Of a DNA stretch of 64,000 bases, positions 12,484 through 22,968 are shown one piece after another. The stretch is from Symbiodinium natans (Eukaryota; Sar; Dinophyceae; Suessiales; Symbiodiniaceae). The position numbers and the translations under genes were made by a program. The stretch spans positions 555,501 through 619,500 of the forward strand of contig CAJNDS010000191.1 in NCBI GenBank assembly GCA_905221605.1, given 5' to 3'. Every line of letters begins with the position of its first letter. Within the stretch, counting starts at the first letter, position 1. The notes under the pieces are model-generated. The model was not told where the DNA came from and searched no databases. It saw only the letters and a program-made list of their open reading frames with translations.

Positions 12484-13683
12484 CTGGCTCAGAGCTGTAT
12501 GGAGTGGAGAATGACTTTCGCCGAAACCCCTGCATGGAAAGGGCATGCCGGCGACCACATGAAAACGTCTGAGTTTTCTAGTCGGCCTGAAGCCTAAGGT
12601 CTTTGTGCTTTGCGAGTGCGTTGGCATGATATTGGAAGGCCTGAGTCAAGTCTGAACAGCGCGCGTGGTCTGAAAGACAATGCGCAAGATGTGACATCAT
12701 GACGCTTTATGACACCTGAAGGACCTGAAGCTTACGTGCATGGGCGGTTCTCTTTTCGCGAAGTCACTTCAACCACAGAATCCAACTGCCCTCAACTCAG
12801 AAGGAGCCAAACCCAAGCCCTGAGCAAAGGACCACATTGACATCCTGAACCTTAATGCTCAAAACCCTGCACCCTAAACCCTAAACCCTAAACCTTCAAG
12901 CTCGGAAGTCGATCCTTGAAGGCGTTAGCGGCCACTGTCGAAGGGGCAGCTCGCGGCCCCACCTTCGTTTTTATGATTGATTCTAGTACGACGATTACAA
13001 TCTTGATTTCGATTGTTTTTCATGATATTGGTTCTTGACGGTTGCTTTTTTGATTAGTATTATGATTGTTATGAATAAAAATAGGTTTCTTGGATCATTA
13101 TTTTGATTATTATTATTATTATGACTATTATTATTCTGGTTGCTATTGTTATGACTGCTTTCATTTTAAGCGCAGCCGCTGTTCTGGAACTTCAGCATAT
13201 CAAGTTACCGAAGCACAAGGAAAGTAACATGTAGCATATGCTCTGCATGCATATCATGTAGCTTCGGCTTGAGTTTCAAGTCGCAGCAGCCGATGGAATT
13301 TTGGCTTGTGATTGGGTGCCGGAGGTTCTGGGGTGGGTTGTTTGGCACTAGGCATTGGGTATTGGATCTATGTGCCCTGCAGAACAGCAATGAAAATCAC
13401 ATCATTGCAAAGGATACGACCTATATAATCGTTTCTTGCGGTTTTGCATGGGTCATCTGAGACTGGAGAAGAATCGCTGACGAGGTCAAGGGGAGGGTTG
13501 TTATGCGGGTCCAGGACTGCATCCAAGCACCTGCAAATCTAGCATCGAAGCTGCTTGGGGGGTGATGGATATGGCCCAATGGCTAGGCGTGCCTTTGCTG
13601 CCCCCTCCACCCCTCCCTCCCTGCCTCCCCGCAAGAACAATATCAAACAGAAATCCTTCATGTGAACCACAGAACGGGCACCT

Positions 13684-13838
13684 TCAAGAACCATTCTGTT
13701 GGAGCCCCATGGCCCTTCGAGACCTAGGTGCCCCTGAGCCCTGAACCCAAACACGCCCCCGTGTGGTCTCTTGGCCAAGCACATGAGTACCAGGCTTTTG
13801 GAGCCGCTTGTTGGTGGCCCGGCGCACCGAACTGAAGC
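13684..13838 (-). CDS. Candidate exon next to a telomeric array
   Basis: After GCGCAG|G, directly downstream of a CCCTAAA array in transcript sense, the frame reads FSSVRRATNKRLQKPGTHVL then GQETTRGRVWVQG and stays open for 51 codons. The end of the true exon is unknown. Confidence 0.3.
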
Positions 13839-13845
13839 CTGCGCA

Positions 13846-13908
13846 GGGTTTAGGGTTTAGGGTTTAGGGTTTAGGGTTTAGGGTTTAGGGTTTAGGGTTT
13901 AGGGTTAG
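13846..13908. repeat. TTTAGGG array
   Basis: Nine units, directly upstream (minus sense) of a candidate exon. An opposite-orientation array at 14034-14082 makes a head-to-head pair 125 bp apart. Confidence 0.95.
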
Positions 13909-14535
13909 GCGGTCCAAGATGGCTTCCTGGGTTTGTATGGCCTTCGACTCATTGGCCCCGAAAGAGCGGAAGACAAGAAACGCAGCTTACAGACCGCAGA
14001 CCCGCAACAGAATATGCAAACCACACAAGGGACCCTAAACCCTAAACCCTAAACCCTAAACCCTAGACCCTAAACCCTAAACCGGCTTGGTTTGGGGGTG
14101 GCCATAGTCGGCCTGCCCATGGGCGAAGCCATGATGGCGCCAACGCCAGGCAGAGCCCAGCACGGAAGGCGCGAAAGGGCATGGCTTTAGGCTTGCGGGC
14201 GTAGAACAAAAATGCTAAACAATAGTAATAATAAGAATAGTAAGAATGAGAACAATAATAATAATCATAATCATAAAATTGTTTATAATTAGGGTGATGG
14301 CCCGACGGGTCCGTATGATCAGGGCAATCAAGTTTGGATTGCTGCTGGCTCAATCTGGCTGACTTCTTTCAGGCCCGTCGTAGTTCGTGGTCGTCAGGGT
14401 CCTATGCATTGGAGGTTGAGGGTTGGCTGATCGACGTTTGAACATCTTCGTATCTCCTAAACTTAACCTATCCCGTTCAACCCAAACGAACCGGGTTTTC
14501 GAGCTTGGGGTTGCCTGGTTTGCATGGGGCTTTGA

Positions 14536-14558
14536 GGGGGGGGGGGGGGGGGGGGGGA
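14536..14558. repeat. Poly-G run
   Basis: About 22 consecutive G. Other long runs are C at 5653-5666, 9421-9436 and 18222-18234, and G at 46460-46473. Confidence 0.95.
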
Positions 14559-14759
14559 GACTTTACATGGGGCTTAGGATGCTAGGGCTTAGGGTTTAGG
14601 GCTCATGGCTTGGGGTTTATAGGGTTTGGGGTTTAGTGTTTAGGGCTTGGGGTGTGCACCACATGTGGTGCACAGCTCCAGAGCTGGACGTTCACGTGGC
14701 AGGTGCGTGTGAAAACCTGGCAACCAGGATCGAAGAGGCCTTATCATCCCCAAAGCCAA

Positions 14760-14920
14760 CCCCATGTGGGTTGGGATGCTCCCCCCTTACACTAGCAGCC
14801 CTTAACCGGGATTATAGTACACCCTACTATAGTGCCTATTAAGGTATTATAGTACCACCTATTTCAGTCCCTATTAAGGACTGTTAGAAAAAGTGGGAGA
14901 ACATCCCAACCCACATGGGC
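14760..14920. mobile_element. Family A inverted-repeat element
   Basis: Outer arms CCCATGTGGGTTGGGATG and CATCCCAACCCACATGGG are perfect inverses. The core carries the family A pattern: TACACTAGCAG and CTATTAAGGACTGTTAG around AT-rich TATAGTACC. There is no coding capacity. The nine outer bases could be the target duplication of a palindromic site. Confidence 0.9.
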
Positions 14921-15334
14921 CATTTCTTACAAGTACAAGGCAGAGAGGAGCCCATCCTGGTATGTGCCAGCCGGGCTGGCCCTTCAAACATCTGATTCCT
15001 GGTTTAGGGTTTAGGGTTTAGGGTCCTCTTAAACCTAACAATATGGGAACAGATACACGAACCAAGGGCCTACCCAGGAAAAACCCTCCTATAATATCCC
15101 GAAATCGTACGACTTTCCCCTTTCTCAAGATCCCCGAAGTATAGGTAACCTTTGGGAGACCCCTAAACCCGAAACCCTAACCCTAAACCCTAAACCTAAA
15201 CCCACCCTAACATGTGGCAAGAGAAGTTGATCAAGCAGGCATAAGCGCTTCTGAGATGCTTTCGAAACCGAGAAGCTTGGAAGCCTCAGGCAGTGTTCTC
15301 ACGGTTTTTCCCACCTGCCTAGATCTGCCTAGTC

Positions 15335-15442
15335 TTTCTGTTGGTATATGGGGGATTGAGGTACCCTATATAATCCCTTAAAGGGCACATATAGGGGGAT
15401 ATAGGGTACCTCATCCCCTCATTCCCTACTAACCAACAGAAA
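15335..15442. mobile_element. Family H inverted-repeat element
   Basis: CTTTCTGTTGGTATATGGGG and CTACTAACCAACAGAAAG are inverse ends, with CCCTATATAATCCCTTAAAG in the core. Confidence 0.85.
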
Positions 15443-15485
15443 GTAGACCCTAAACCCTAAACCCTAAACCGTAAACCCTAAACCC

Positions 15486-15572
15486 TAAACCCTCCACCAC
15501 CTCATACGTCCTGAACCCGCTGCTCACTCTGAAGACACCCTAAACCCTAAACCCTCCACGACCTCATACCAA
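15486..15572. repeat. Duplicated telomere-plus-unique unit
   Basis: CCCTCCACCACCTCATAC and CCCTCCACGACCTCATAC each follow a CCCTAAA array, so array and flank were copied together. Confidence 0.85.
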
Positions 15573-17242
15573 CATATGCTACACGTTGTGACTACGCTGA
15601 TGGCACCCTGCCTGGCGATACACACAAAAGGAAACATCTCCGCCGAGTGTCGTAACTTTGAGACTGAGCGAACTTGCGCAGCTCTTCGCGCCTCAGGCAA
15701 AGGCTTTAGGCTTTGGGGGTTTACGGTTCAGGTTTACATGTTTACAGCTGTCCAGTGTCAAACCTCAGCAGGCTGCAACCCTGAACTCTGTCGATTATTG
15801 CACTCTCCTGTGCCCTGGCAAGGACCAATGAGCTCGGGCTTTGCTGGCCAAGAAGCCGCCTGTTCTCATCGTGGGAATACTTCTGGTTTATCTCCTTGGC
15901 CGGTGGGGTAGGGTAGGAATGTTTTGCCGGGCTGGGACCCTACGCCCCAATGCGCAACAAAACAACGAAGAGAAGACGCGCAATGGACGAACCGCCTTTT
16001 TAAGTCGCTGGCAAAAGAGGCCGGGTCACCGGATCACATCGACCAGGTAGGCCCTGTGAGCCAAAACTACAAAACGGCAGGAGGAGGTGGCCCTTGAGGC
16101 TCTCCATTGGCCTCCATTCCGCGACCTTCCATGGCCATTCGTCGTTCCCTCTTACACTGACAGGCATCGTGCCGAATTAAACAGAGGAACTGGTATTAGG
16201 GTTCAGGGTTTAGGGTTTATAAGGGTTTAGGGGTACTGCCTTGGGAATATTCCGTGGGTTCAGAGATTGACGTGCAAGGCTGTCCTCTGCTTGTGGACGC
16301 ACAGGTGGTGCTTGTCATGGCCAAACAAGTTTCTGCCACGGACTCCTTCTAAGGTCCAAACGTATTCAGGGGAGTATCTTGCCGCACTTCTGCAACATGG
16401 GGGTGCAGAGTGTAGTTAAGCTTCAGGTGCAGCGGCTGCTAAAGGGGCCACACAAGGGCTTGTGGGTTTTTAGCTCAAGCTTACGGCTGCCACACGATAC
16501 ACCTCAGGCTCCCAAAATCCGAGGGACAAGTTCAAACCGGGAAAGCAACACAAACCAGGCAAAAGCAGGTCAAGAAGGCGGCTTCAGGCTCGACAGGGTT
16601 TAGGGCTTGGGTCTTCGGATCCATGGCACGTGCCCCCATGAGCAGCGATGTTCGCCGCAGCTTCACAACGGCCAGGGTGGCTAGGAGAGACCGCGGGCAT
16701 GAGGATTTCAGGTTTCGGCATCCTGTTGCGCCCTACCATGGCCCATTGGTGGCTTTCGCCTGGGGATGTCGAGAAAAGGCAAATATCAACATATCAACTA
16801 GGAGCTTCTTTGGGCACTGTCAAGACCCTACAAGGTATACTTACACTCTAGCTCACTTCTAACCCGCCCTAAAGCCAACAAACAATGCAATCACATACTG
16901 GAGATAGCTGCTTTCTTGCTATTGCGGGAGAGTGCAGATCTGAAGCGCGTCAACATGCGGCTCCATGTCAACCTTGGGATATAACTACAACGAAACAGAA
17001 ATGAATAATGACGAATACACACAGATATATATATATATATATATACTTATTTATTTATTTACTTACTTATGTATTTAGACTTACATTATTTACTTTGTTT
17101 AATGCATTTATGCATACTTTTTCTATCTATGTTATGTGTGTGTGTGCTCATATCCATATATGTGTGTATATATAAATGGAAAATGAATCTCAACATCTCA
17201 TTTCTAGGATGCCGGCCGCCAAACCCTGGGCAAGCCTCAATG

Positions 17243-17298
17243 ACGCCCTGTGTCCTTCCCCAAAAACTTCACGCCCTGTGTCCTTCCCCAAAAACTTC
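17243..17298. repeat. 28-bp perfect tandem duplication
   Basis: Unit ACGCCCTGTGTCCTTCCCCA plus eight more bases is repeated twice exactly, indicating a recent event. Confidence 0.95.
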
Positions 17299-18635
17299 AA
17301 GCTCTTGACCAGACCGCTTCGGGGAGAGATCTTCGTTAGACAGATATCTGGATTTACGAAAATTTGAGTTGATGGGTTTCAGGCCACTCGCCACTAACGG
17401 TCACTACCCTGAGCCTCGGCCGCTGAGAATCCCACTTGCATTCTGTACTGCGCGCTTGCCCTTCGGGCGCGAGCTATGTCACAGTAGGAAACCGGAGGCA
17501 CCGAAGGGCCCTAAACTCTTGAGGGTTTTGGGCTTACGGTTTAGGGCTCAGGGCTCTGAATTCAGAAGGGCATTTATGATTGGGAAGAAGTGGTTGCAAG
17601 TAGTGACAACATGGATTGCTGTAGCACAGTGCACATGAAGTGCCTGGAGGACGCGATGGGACTCTGAGAAGAACAGCAGCGCCCATATCATGACGGATGG
17701 GCCCGGGTCTTTGGAATCCGCCCAGCTAAAAGCCCCTAAACCCTAAACCCTCAACCCTCAAGCCCAAACCCTAAACCTCAAACCCGCCCTTGTTCTAAAG
17801 TCGTCTGGGTGACCTCCGGCTCCTATCGGAGCGTACGCCGGGCAGCCGTGCACGAACCCTAAACCCTGAACCCTGAAACCTAAACCCTAAATCCTAAGCC
17901 CTGAACCCTAAACCCTTATAAACCCTGAACCCTAAACCCTGAACCCTAAACCTGCACTTGATCCTATGCCTGGTCGAGACCGGGCAAGACCTACGCATGC
18001 GGAACTGGAGCGTCGGTGTTGTGCGTATATGTGTACTTCTATGCTTAAAGACAAGTATGCATATGTAGGTATGTATGTATGTATGAATGTATGTATGTAT
18101 GTATATACATATATACATACACATATACATAAGTAAAGAAATCTAGGAACATATGTACATGTACACACGCAAGCTTTCGCACGTGGTTGATCTGTCGACT
18201 TCAACTTCGAGAACCTCCCTCCCCCCCCCCCCCCATCCCCCCTCCCCCCTCCCCCCCTCGCCAAGCGACTTGAGCCTTTGCCTTTGCTCTCGTCTCCCGC
18301 AACATCCAAGCACCCCACACCCGAACATCTCGACTGCAGCCCCCTACACCCCCATTCACCCCAAACCGAACAGTCTATAAACTCTACACCCAATCCCTCA
18401 ACCCTGAACCTTAAACCCGAAGCAACAGCTGCCCGAGTCGCTGTGGTTCTGTGCGTGCGCATCAAACCGACTCTATTGAGGGACGGCGGTTCTTGCTGTC
18501 CCCGGCTAGGGCTGGCAAGTCTCCTGGCTCCTTGCCGTGCTGCTTGCGGCTTAGGGGCTCAGAGTTCGGGGCCTAGGACTGGGATCACATGAAATCACCC
18601 AGGGTAATCTATGGTAATCTGCTGGAATTTCCAAG

Positions 18636-19389
18636 TCAACCCAAACAAACAACGCAGCACGGGGGGTCCTCGTCCCCGTGGAGGTCCTGCCGGAGGCTGT
18701 TTGCAGCTTCGAGTTGCGAACTCTTCTCAGCCTTATCTATACCCCCCCTTTTGCCCCTAAACTGCCTTAATGCTTCTGTGAGGACCACCAGTAGCCCTAG
18801 GCTGGAAGGGCGAGGGGGTAAGGTGTCTGGAGTGCAGGATGCCCCGATTGAGGGCTGCAGCAACATGCTCATGGCAAGGTCGTGCTGGGTGCAGCAGAAC
18901 TGTAGCCGGTTGCAAACCCCGAGCCCTTTCAGCCATGAAGCTCCCTGTGTTGTGTAAGCCCTTAACTCAGGAGCCAAAGCACCCTCGTCTCACTGACTGC
19001 TCGCCTGGATAAAGGCCAATGCCCGCCGTAAAGCCCATAGCCCTTTTTTTGCTGAGAGTCTCACGCAAGAGCCCCGCGAACTCAGCTCCACCATTTTTGT
19101 TTGTTTGTTATGTTTCTCCCCCATGAACACTCAACCCTTCACTTCTTAAACCCAGACTCAACCCACAACGCCGGTCCGGCCAAATATCCGGCGTTTCGGG
19201 CCGAGGCATTCCAGCTCGCATGAGGACCTTCAGCTGTGTTCGGATTTCAGTTGTTTGAGCGTGTTCAGGGAGATTGGGCGTGGAGCTTGTTTTGTGTTTT
19301 GTGTGGGATCTACCATGCGCGACGCGGCCTGCAATCTGGCTTAGCTGTTCAGCCCTGACGTTTGGGGATCGTAGCCTTCGAGTTTGCAC
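18636..19389 (-). CDS. Two open minus frames without repeats
   Basis: Minus frames of 113 codons (18977-18636) and 93 codons (19389-19108) are open here. They contain LVVLTEALRQFRGKRGGIDK and AEQLSQIAGRVAHGRSHTKH. No splice pair was fixed and the plus strand is also open over 18589-18957, so these could be chance. Confidence 0.25.
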
Positions 19390-19490
19390 TGATCTGTCAT
19401 GCGAAGGACGTCCTGTTGTAGGCTCTGATGAGTTTGGGGTTTAACCGTTTAGGGTAAACCGTAAACCCTTTTGAGCCCGGTCTGAGGTCA

Positions 19491-19564
19491 GGGTTTAGGG
19501 TTTAGGGTTTAGGGTTTAGGGTTTAGGGTTTAGGGTTTAGGGTTTAGGGTTTAGGGTTTAGGGT
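19491..19564. repeat. TTTAGGG array
   Basis: Ten to eleven perfect units, ending 12 bp from the candidate exon at 19577-19644. Confidence 0.95.
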
Positions 19565-19576
19565 ACCCTGAATCAC

Positions 19577-19644
19577 CGAGCCGCGCGAACCGGATCGTCG
19601 TCGTCGGCTCCGTCCATCCAGCCCTGCTTTGCCGACGACGAGGC
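19577..19644 (-). CDS. Candidate exon between two telomeric arrays
   Basis: It is bounded by GTTCAG|G and GCTCG|GTGATT and reads SSSAKQGWMDGADDDDPVRA then A. TTTAGGG arrays lie on both sides within 20-60 bp, as in introns of the firmer models. Confidence 0.4.
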
Positions 19645-20800
19645 CTGAACGCCGCACCCGCACGCTCTCCAAGAAGCCACCGAAGGAAATCAGGGTTTAG
19701 GGGTATAAGGTCTAGGGTTGTTGGAGAAAGTCACGATTCCGAGTCTGGGCCCCTTTCCAGCTGAGACCTTTTGTGGATTCAAACTGATCAACATGCACCC
19801 TTGCGGTGTCCTCATCTAGGAGGTATAATGAGGAATATCGCTCCCACAATGGGGATCCAGCAAATCACAAAAATGACATCAAATCCCGGGTCCTCCAAAA
19901 GCTCGTGTGCACAAGGCCTTAGGGTTTCGAGATTCTGTGCGCCCCTCAATAAAAACTGTCAGCCTTTATCGCCCTCTCCACAATTTGCCAGGGTCAGGCC
20001 CTCAAGCCTGAAGGTTTTGGGAGGGGAGGTAGGACTTAGGATGTTTCCCCCTCATACGAACAGCCCTCATGGGATGACAGTGCCCTTTTTTGCCACTCCA
20101 GGCTCATCCTGATAGTACCCTCAACCCTAAACCCTAAACCCGAAACAATAATTCCCTACTAAGGAGCTGCGAGTGCATCGGGAAACCTCCCAAGGCAGGA
20201 ACCCTGTGAGCCCTACACCCCACGGCCTGAGGGAGGGGGCCATCGAAGTCCTTCCGCTGCCAGGGGCACTCAGGGGGTTTAGGGTTTAGGGGTTTTAGGG
20301 TTAGGGTTTAGGGTTTAGGGGTTGTCTAAGTTTTGGGACTTTGGCAGTTTCCTAGAGGTCCGCGACAGGTCTCGTTTTTAGCCCAGCATCAGTAAACCAA
20401 GAGGCCCTCAACAATAAGATCAAGAAGGTCAAGGATTCCCAGACCCCCTGGTTTAGAGAGCTTAGGGGAGAAAGCCTTGGCAAGAAGTTCACCTCTAACT
20501 TTCAAAAAACCTGACACCTTGATATTTGGGAGCTATTCGGCACACTCGTGTCGCAGTCCAAAACAACTCGAAGCGATGCCCGGAATCCCCAAAAGCCAGA
20601 CTTAGGGTGGAGGCAGAGCTTCAGCTTCACAGGTGGGGCGACAACCCCCTAAGAAGCCCAAGCCTACCCCCAAGGGTCCCCTACCCGAACCCGAAACCAG
20701 CAATCCTCAACGCCTGCCTGTACCCCAACCCTATGCAGATTCGTCTAACCACCACGACGCACAAGATTATCACAAGGCACACGACCTGAACATAGTAGCT

Positions 20801-20897
20801 TGAGATGTTCCCCCTTCTACTAAACAGTCCTTAAAATTGGGATTACAGTACCACTTACCCAATTCAGGTGCTGTTAGTGCAAGGGGGAACATCCCAA
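20801..20897. mobile_element. Family A inverted-repeat element
   Basis: Left arm GAGATGTTCCCCCTTCTAC; right arm GGGGGAACATCCC. A left-end fragment of another copy lies at 20040-20073. Confidence 0.85.
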
Positions 20898-20978
20898 ATA
20901 GGATGGCCCTTAATACCCTCAGAAAAACATTCCGGAACATGATCCTCTTAAACCCAATAAGGAAAAATACACAACAAC

Positions 20979-21236
20979 CCCTAAACCCTAAACCCTAAAC
21001 CCTAAACCCTAAACCCTAAACCCTAAACCCTAAACCCTAAACCCTAAACCCTAAACCCAACCCTGGCGCCTTCACCGCCGTGTCTAGCGGAGGCCACAGA
21101 CCCGTGCCCGGATCCTTCCAGGGCTCCACGCCTCCAGAGCCGACTTGGGTTTAGGGTTTAGGGTTTAGGGTTTAGGGTTTAGGGTTTAGGGTTTAGGGTT
21201 TAGGGTTTAGGGTTTAGGGTTTAGGGTTTAGGGTTT
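20979..21236. repeat. Inverted pair of long telomeric arrays
   Basis: A CCCTAAA array (20979-21057, eleven units) and a TTTAGGG array (21147-21236, twelve to thirteen units) face each other across 89 bp of GC-rich unique DNA. The arms could form a hairpin of over 70 bp. Confidence 0.95.
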
Positions 21237-21258
21237 GGAGAGGTTTTGGGGCTTGAGC

Positions 21259-21417
21259 CTAGATGTGACAGAAAGCTTGAGTTCTCGCTGCCTGTAGCTT
21301 TTTGAGGTTCCTGCGGAGTTCAAACTCCGCAACCCATGTAGCGCCAATACAGGACGTTCGTGCAAGGATTTCGGCGGCTGTGTCAAGGTATGTGAAGGTG
21401 GGTTGATATTCCGTGTA
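21259..21417 (-). CDS. Candidate terminal exon, minus strand
   Basis: It starts after CCGCAG and is open for 52 codons to TAG. It includes YLDTAAEILARTSCIGATWV and FELRRNLKKLQAARTQAF, a helical basic C-terminus. A second frame is also open, so the frame depends on the unknown upstream phase. It lies just below a large pair of inverted telomeric arrays. Confidence 0.35.
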   Translation of the reverse strand, partial: YTEYQPTFTYLDTAAEILARTSCIGATWVAEFELRRNLKKLQAARTQAFCHI

Positions 21418-22106
21418 CTGCGGACTCGAGGTCGTGAGTCATATGAAGGTGGAGCAGCTTAGATTTTGTAATTCCTTGTATCCCCAAAAGGACACCCATT
21501 AGATACACTCACCAAGATGAAAAAGGATCCTGAAAACACTCACAAAAAACAGTACTAAAAACCCTGGTTCATGTGGGTTTGCTGCTCTGCGAGCTTGTAG
21601 CTTGTGCCCGCGTGCTGCAAGCAGGCGTCTGAAGTTGCGTGAAGGTCATCTTCCGAGGAACTTTGCCACCGGAAGCCCACGTGAAGCTTGCTGTTTTCGC
21701 ATCCGAGCTCTGGAGCCAAATCCAGAACGCTCTCCCCATTCTCCCCTTGGCACGCCTTTTTTTGCACAAAGCCAAGAACACCAAACCCACAGGGTCCATG
21801 TACCTATATGGTAGATACTTGAGCCCTACAGCTACTACCCTAAACCCTAAACCCTAAACCCTCAACCCTCAACCCCAAACCCTAAACCCCAAACTATATG
21901 GGAACTCCTTTTGAGCCCGGAAGGGTTCTTCGAGCACAAGGTTTTTCTAGCCCTGCCACGCCGCAAGCCCCACCATGCCCTGCCACAAGGGGCAGTTGTA
22001 AGTAGGGTTCAAAGTGTGCCTACCCATGAACCTCCAAGCAACAGGCATTCAAAGGCTCCAACCCCAAACCCTAAACCCTAAACCCAGGAGTAAGGGGAGG
22101 CCCGAC
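21418..22106. other. No gene assigned
   Basis: A plus frame at 21637-21857 (VKLAVFASELWSQIQNALPI) is coding-like. Telomeric and variant heptamers occupy 21836-21890, and a half family C element lies at 22005. Confidence 0.35.
22005..22050. mobile_element. Family C element, right half
   Basis: GTTGTAAGTAGGGTTCAAAG leads to CTACCCATGAACCTCCAAG. Confidence 0.65.
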
Positions 22107-22185
22107 CTCGCTTCCAGCGTGCAGCAGGGACTGGAATGCACCAATGCATCACGATGTTGAAGACATTGATGCAGCACGCGCTGGC
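22107..22185 (-). CDS. Candidate exon, minus strand
   Basis: It is bounded by CTCAG|G and AG|GTCGGG. Phase from the exon at 22969 would give GQRVLHQCLQHRDALVHSSP; the other good frame is SACCINVFNIVMHWCIPVP. The boundaries are convincing, the frame is not settled. Confidence 0.35.
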
Positions 22186-22311
22186 CTGAGGGTTTAGCGT
22201 TTCGGGTTTAGGGGAGCTGCGAAGAGGCGTGTCCTGCTCCACTCATCATTCGCCCCCTTCCTACCCGAGAGGCCACAACTCTAGATGAGTTGAAGCCTTC
22301 ATAACTAAAAT

Positions 22312-22446
22312 AGGGTTTTGGGGTTATTGTAGTATAATTGCACAGGGACCATAAGGGAATGCTATTAGTAATTACCCTAAACCCTAAACCCTAAACCCCT
22401 ATACTACTAGTAATTATAAGTGAATGCTATTAGCAATTATTCCACC
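22312..22446. mobile_element. Family G element with inserted telomeric units
   Basis: GGAATGCTATTAGTAATTAC and GTGAATGCTATTAGCAATTA are separated by three CCCTAAA units and a short tract. A related element (GAAGACTAGTAATGATTAGT) lies at 30905-30980. Confidence 0.6.
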
Positions 22447-22968
22447 CATAGTACTCATGTGCACCAAGCGGCGATGAGAGCGCCTCCTTTGCCCATGGCG
22501 AGTGCTAGCCTGCGGAGGTTGCGGAGACAGACCCCTCAATCCGAAGCTTAGGGTTTAGGGTTTAGGGTTTAGAGTTGAGGGTTTAGGGGATGTCTCACCC
22601 TAAACGGCGCTTAGCCCTGCGAGTAAGATGAAAGGATTCGCAAAGCATGCACGGACTGTGCACGACTGTGCAGGACAACCATCTGTGGCAAGGCACCGGT
22701 ACGTCCGGTTGGTATCTTCCCTGGGAAACTCTGCCACACACCTCAGGTGTTGGGCTTAGGGGTTTTTGTGTTTACAGCCTATAGGGTCCCTTAGATACTC
22801 CGAAGCTTCTGAGATTCTACTCGAATGCACGACTGTGCAGCGACGGTGCTTTGGCCCGTCCGCTTCATTCAATGTCTCCCCACAGCAGCGAAACTGCGCG
22901 GTTTAGGGTTTATGGTTTAGGGTTTAGGGCTTAGGGTTTAGGGTTTAGCATCGAGAGCTTCGTGCCAC

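Larger units (their letters stand above)
13909..18635. other. No gene assigned
   Basis: Contains family A and H elements, arrays at 14034, 15002, 15448 and 17730-17945, the 28-bp duplication and AT tracts. Plus-strand pieces at 15788-16195 (TNRLFKSLAKEAGSPDHIDQ and WPPFRDLPWPFVVPSYTDRH) and 16650-16836 (QISTYQLGASLGTVKTLQ, ending in a GTATAC donor) are coding-like but oppose the minus trend. Confidence 0.4.
19645..21258. other. No gene assigned
   Basis: Contains a family A element and a fragment, short arrays at 20125, 20275-20320 and the inverted array pair. A plus piece at 20395-20515 (KKVKDSQTPWFRELRGESLG) and a minus piece at 20165-20270 are weak. Confidence 0.4.

Noticed and set aside
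16460-16480. Relic of the dinoflagellate spliced leader (TTTTTAGCTCAAG)
   Set aside because: Only the last 11 or so bases resemble the leader; the upstream half does not match.
17932-18465. 177-codon minus ORF
   Set aside because: Its translation comes from degenerate telomeric sequence, a C-rich tract and an AT/GTAT microsatellite; composition is not protein-like.
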